Shown here piece by piece: positions 62,037 to 64,000 of a DNA stretch of 64,000 bases. The DNA is from Sphingomonas sp. OV641. GTDB taxonomy: Bacteria > Pseudomonadota > Alphaproteobacteria > Sphingomonadales > Sphingomonadaceae. The position numbers and the translations under genes are program-made. The DNA is taken from NCBI RefSeq assembly GCF_900109205.1, contig NZ_FNZB01000001.1, forward strand, positions 124,001 through 188,000, read 5' to 3'. Below the pieces are notes generated by a model. The model had not been told where the DNA came from, did not search any database, and was given only the letters and a program-made list of their open reading frames with translations. The stretch's first letter is position 1; every line of letters begins with the position of its first letter.

Positions 62037-63503
62037 ATGGCCGAGCAGAAGAAGCCGAACATCCTCATCATCTGGGGCGACGATGTCGGCATGTGGAACA
62101 TCAGTGCCTATCACCGGGGCATGATGGGCGGCTCGACTCCGAACATCGACCGCATCGCCAAAAAGGGCATGATCTTCATGGATCACTATGCCCAGGCGTC
62201 GTGCACCGCAGGACGCGCAGCTTTCATCACCGGCCAGTATCCCGTCCGGGTGGGGCTGAGCACCGTTGGCCTCGCCGGCGCGCCGCAGGGCATGCAGAAG
62301 GAGGATCCGACCATCGCTGAACTGCTAAAGCCGCATGGTTATGCGACGGGTCAGTTCGGCAAGAACCATCTGGGGGATCGCGACGAGCATCTTCCCACCG
62401 CCCATGGTTTCGACGAATTCTTCGGCATCCTCTATCACCTGAACGCAGGCGAATATGCCGAGGAATATGACTATCCCAAGGATCCCGAGGTGGCGAAGCA
62501 GTTCGCCTGGCGCGGCGCGATCCATAGCTGGGCTGACGGCAACGGCGGCCAGAAGATCGAAGACAAGGGGCCATTCGGCCGCGAGCGGCAGCGCACCATG
62601 GACAATGAATTCATGGTCGAATCCAAGCGCTTCATTCGCGAGGCTGTAGAGGCCGGGAAGCCGTTCTTCGTGTGGCACAACACGACGCGGATGCATTACC
62701 GCACGAACTTGCCACCGGAATATGACGGCGTGACCGGCTATGGCATCTATGCCGACGGCATGAAGCAGATGGACGACCATGTCGGCGAACTGCTCGACCT
62801 GCTTGAAGAGCTTGGCATCGCCGACAACACGATGGTGATGTTCTCCACTGACAATGGCGCTGCATCCAACAGCTGGCCGGACGGTGGCAACCAGCCGTTC
62901 CGCGGCGAAAAGGGTGTCGGCGGCTTCGAGGGTGGCTTTCGCGTGCCCTGCGCCGTCCGCTGGCCAGGGCGGATCCCGGAAGGCGTGAGCACGGGCGAGT
63001 TCATGGCGATGGAGGATTGGATGCCGACGATCCTCTCCGCGCTGGGTGAGCCTGATCTGAAAGAGGAACTGCTGAAGGGCAAGAAGGTCGGGGACATGAC
63101 CTACAAGGTCCATCTCGACGGCTACGACCAGACCGAACTGCTGAGCGGCAAAGGGCCGACCAAGCGCAAGGACTTCTATTACTTCACCGAGTCCACGCTG
63201 CACGGCCTACGGTACGGCGATTGGAAGTTCTTGTTCAAAACACAGGATCGCTGGTTCAACGGGATACAGGAAAACCTGAACACGCCGCTCATCACCAATC
63301 TGAAGCTCGATCCGTTCGAACGCTTCCATGACGCGCGTGGCTTCGACGAGTGGCAGGAGAACCGTTCCTGGACGCTCGGCCCCGCGAAGATGCAGGTTGC
63401 GAAGTTCATGCAGTCGTTGAAGGAATATCCCCCAAGGATCGAGAGCATGAACTTCGATCTGGACGCAATGGTGTCAAAGGCATCGGAAGCGCAGTCGCGA
63501 TAG
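62037..63503 (+). CDS. Cytoplasmic sulfatase with C-x-A-x-R motif (second of two)
   Basis: A 488-residue sulfatase, paralogous to the one at 58172. The catalytic cysteine is Cys56 in SCTAGRAAF with Ala58 and Arg60; other active-site residues are Asp15-Asp16, Lys109 and His111 (FGKNHLG), His214, Asp272 and Asn273 (STDNGA). There is no signal peptide before MAEQKKPNILIIWGDDVG. ATG 62037 follows GGAG. It stands alone, between the broken kinase and the response-regulator gene. It may act on a different ester of the same sulfated compound or be specific for another; the sequence does not decide. Confidence 0.92.
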   Translation: MAEQKKPNILIIWGDDVGMWNISAYHRGMMGGSTPNIDRIAKKGMIFMDHYAQASCTAGRAAFITGQYPVRVGLSTVGLAGAPQGMQKEDPTIAELLKPHGYATGQFGKNHLGDRDEHLPTAHGFDEFFGILYHLNAGEYAEEYDYPKDPEVAKQFAWRGAIHSWADGNGGQKIEDKGPFGRERQRTMDNEFMVESKRFIREAVEAGKPFFVWHNTTRMHYRTNLPPEYDGVTGYGIYADGMKQMDDHVGELLDLLEELGIADNTMVMFSTDNGAASNSWPDGGNQPFRGEKGVGGFEGGFRVPCAVRWPGRIPEGVSTGEFMAMEDWMPTILSALGEPDLKEELLKGKKVGDMTYKVHLDGYDQTELLSGKGPTKRKDFYYFTESTLHGLRYGDWKFLFKTQDRWFNGIQENLNTPLITNLKLDPFERFHDARGFDEWQENRSWTLGPAKMQVAKFMQSLKEYPPRIESMNFDLDAMVSKASEAQSR

Positions 63504-63598
63504 ACCTTGCGACGCTAAACGACTGGCTCCGCGGGCTGCCCCGCGGAGCCATTTTTCTGAGCCTGCCGTAAATCGCGCCGAGCGACGCAAGGAGCCGC

Positions 63599-64000
63599 TC
63601 AGGCCTCCACGATGTTGTTGCGCACCGCATAGCGGACCAATTCTGCTGTCGTACGGAGCTTCAGCTTGTGCATGACCGCCGCGCGATGCGTCTCCACCGT
63701 CTTGACGCTGATGCCAAGCGAATGGGCGATCTCCTTGTTGATCAACCCTTCGGCGATGAGTTGCACGACCTCGCGCTCGCGATGCGTAAGCGTCGCCTGG
63801 GTTGCGGGGGATGAGGCAAGGAAGCGCTCCAGCAGCGTTTCGGAAATCACCCCGGAGAAATAAGGCCGGTTGATCGACAGCGCGTCAACGGCGGCAAGCA
63901 AATGACGTTCGGTGTCGGACTTCAGCACATAGCCGCGCGCGCCGGCCCGAAGCACTTCCAGCACCAGCTCCTCACGGTCGTGCATCGTGTAGATCAGCAC
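63599..64000 (-). CDS. LuxR/NarL-type response regulator, N-terminus cut off
   Basis: The visible 133 residues run off the window at 64000. They contain the end of a receiver domain (YTMHDREELVLEVLRAGARGYVLKSD, with the conserved Thr/Lys) and a full LuxR HTH (TLTHREREVVQLIAEGLINKEIAHSLGISVKTVETHRAAVMHKLKLRTTAELVRYA). The missing part would hold the phospho-acceptor Asp. It is the natural partner of the NarX-type kinase 1.9 kb away, on the opposite strand with a sulfatase gene between them. Confidence 0.92.
   Translation of the reverse strand: MLIYTMHDREELVLEVLRAGARGYVLKSDTERHLLAAVDALSINRPYFSGVISETLLERFLASSPATQATLTHREREVVQLIAEGLINKEIAHSLGISVKTVETHRAAVMHKLKLRTTAELVRYAVRNNIVEA

Noticed and set aside
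1..64000. CRISPR array, rRNA, prophage or insertion sequence
   Set aside because: No spaced direct repeats, rRNA segments, transposase, integrase or phage structural genes were seen. The repeats found are dispersed palindromes and one short tandem repeat.

Overview
The window is about 65% GC, densely coded, and looks like a chromosomal segment of a sphingomonad (Sphingomonadaceae, Alphaproteobacteria). The evidence is four large TonB-dependent receptors plus one signalling (STN) receptor, NodT-type outer-membrane efflux lipoproteins, frequent GTG/TTG starts, ATGA/GTGA stop-start overlaps, and REP-like palindromes of the type common in this family. I see no rRNA, CRISPR array, phage gene, transposase or plasmid function. 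Two genes run off the ends: aroA (left) and a LuxR-type response regulator (right).

Region by region. 1-1767: aroA, a divergent zinc-ribbon/acidic-tail FYDLN protein, and tRNA-Ala(GGC). 2029-4566: GAF-PAS-PAS hybrid histidine kinase. 4637-7438: TonB receptor behind a short ModE-like HTH regulator, possibly oxyanion uptake. 7714-12878: five-gene operon (siderophore receptor, DUF3649, PepSY reductase-like protein, DUF3325, DUF4198), every junction a 4-nt overlap, for iron uptake. 13185-18203: MarR-FUSC-DUF1656-HlyD-NodT efflux operon with a candidate MarR operator. 18372-25091: RND efflux operon (unknown 125-aa protein, adaptor, pump, NodT channel) with a very clear promoter bracketed by two operator-like dyads and palindromes between genes. 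25741-26796: TupA-like ATP-grasp enzyme.

26903-40007: a catabolic island for an unidentified organic acid (CaiB/BaiF CoA-transferase, dienoyl-CoA-reductase-like SDR, two acyl-CoA ligases, TonB receptor, TetR regulator, MFS carrier, HSD10-like SDR, thiolase). A CGCG-n-TTTTA-like motif recurs in its two divergent promoter regions. 40122-49269: TPR/2-oxoglutarate oxygenase, M14 carboxypeptidase, TonB receptor and M20 amidohydrolase, probably a peptide or amide scavenging locus; a GCAAACGTG motif is shared by two promoters. 49468-53680: FecR/FecI-like regulators divergent from an STN-containing TonB receptor. 53682-57886: a second RND pump with a lipoprotein adaptor. 58172-64000: two leaderless sulfatases with the variant C-x-A-x-R active-site motif, a Rap1a-like secreted protein, a NarX-type histidine kinase broken by an in-frame amber codon at the conserved N-box Gln position, and a NarL-type regulator.

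The overall theme is import through TonB receptors of metals, siderophores, acids and peptides, export by three efflux systems, and local regulation by MarR, TetR, ModE-like, ECF/FecR and two-component proteins. The items most worth following up are the amber-interrupted kinase between paired sulfatases, the two candidate local regulons defined by shared promoter motifs, and the ModE-like/TonB receptor pairing.
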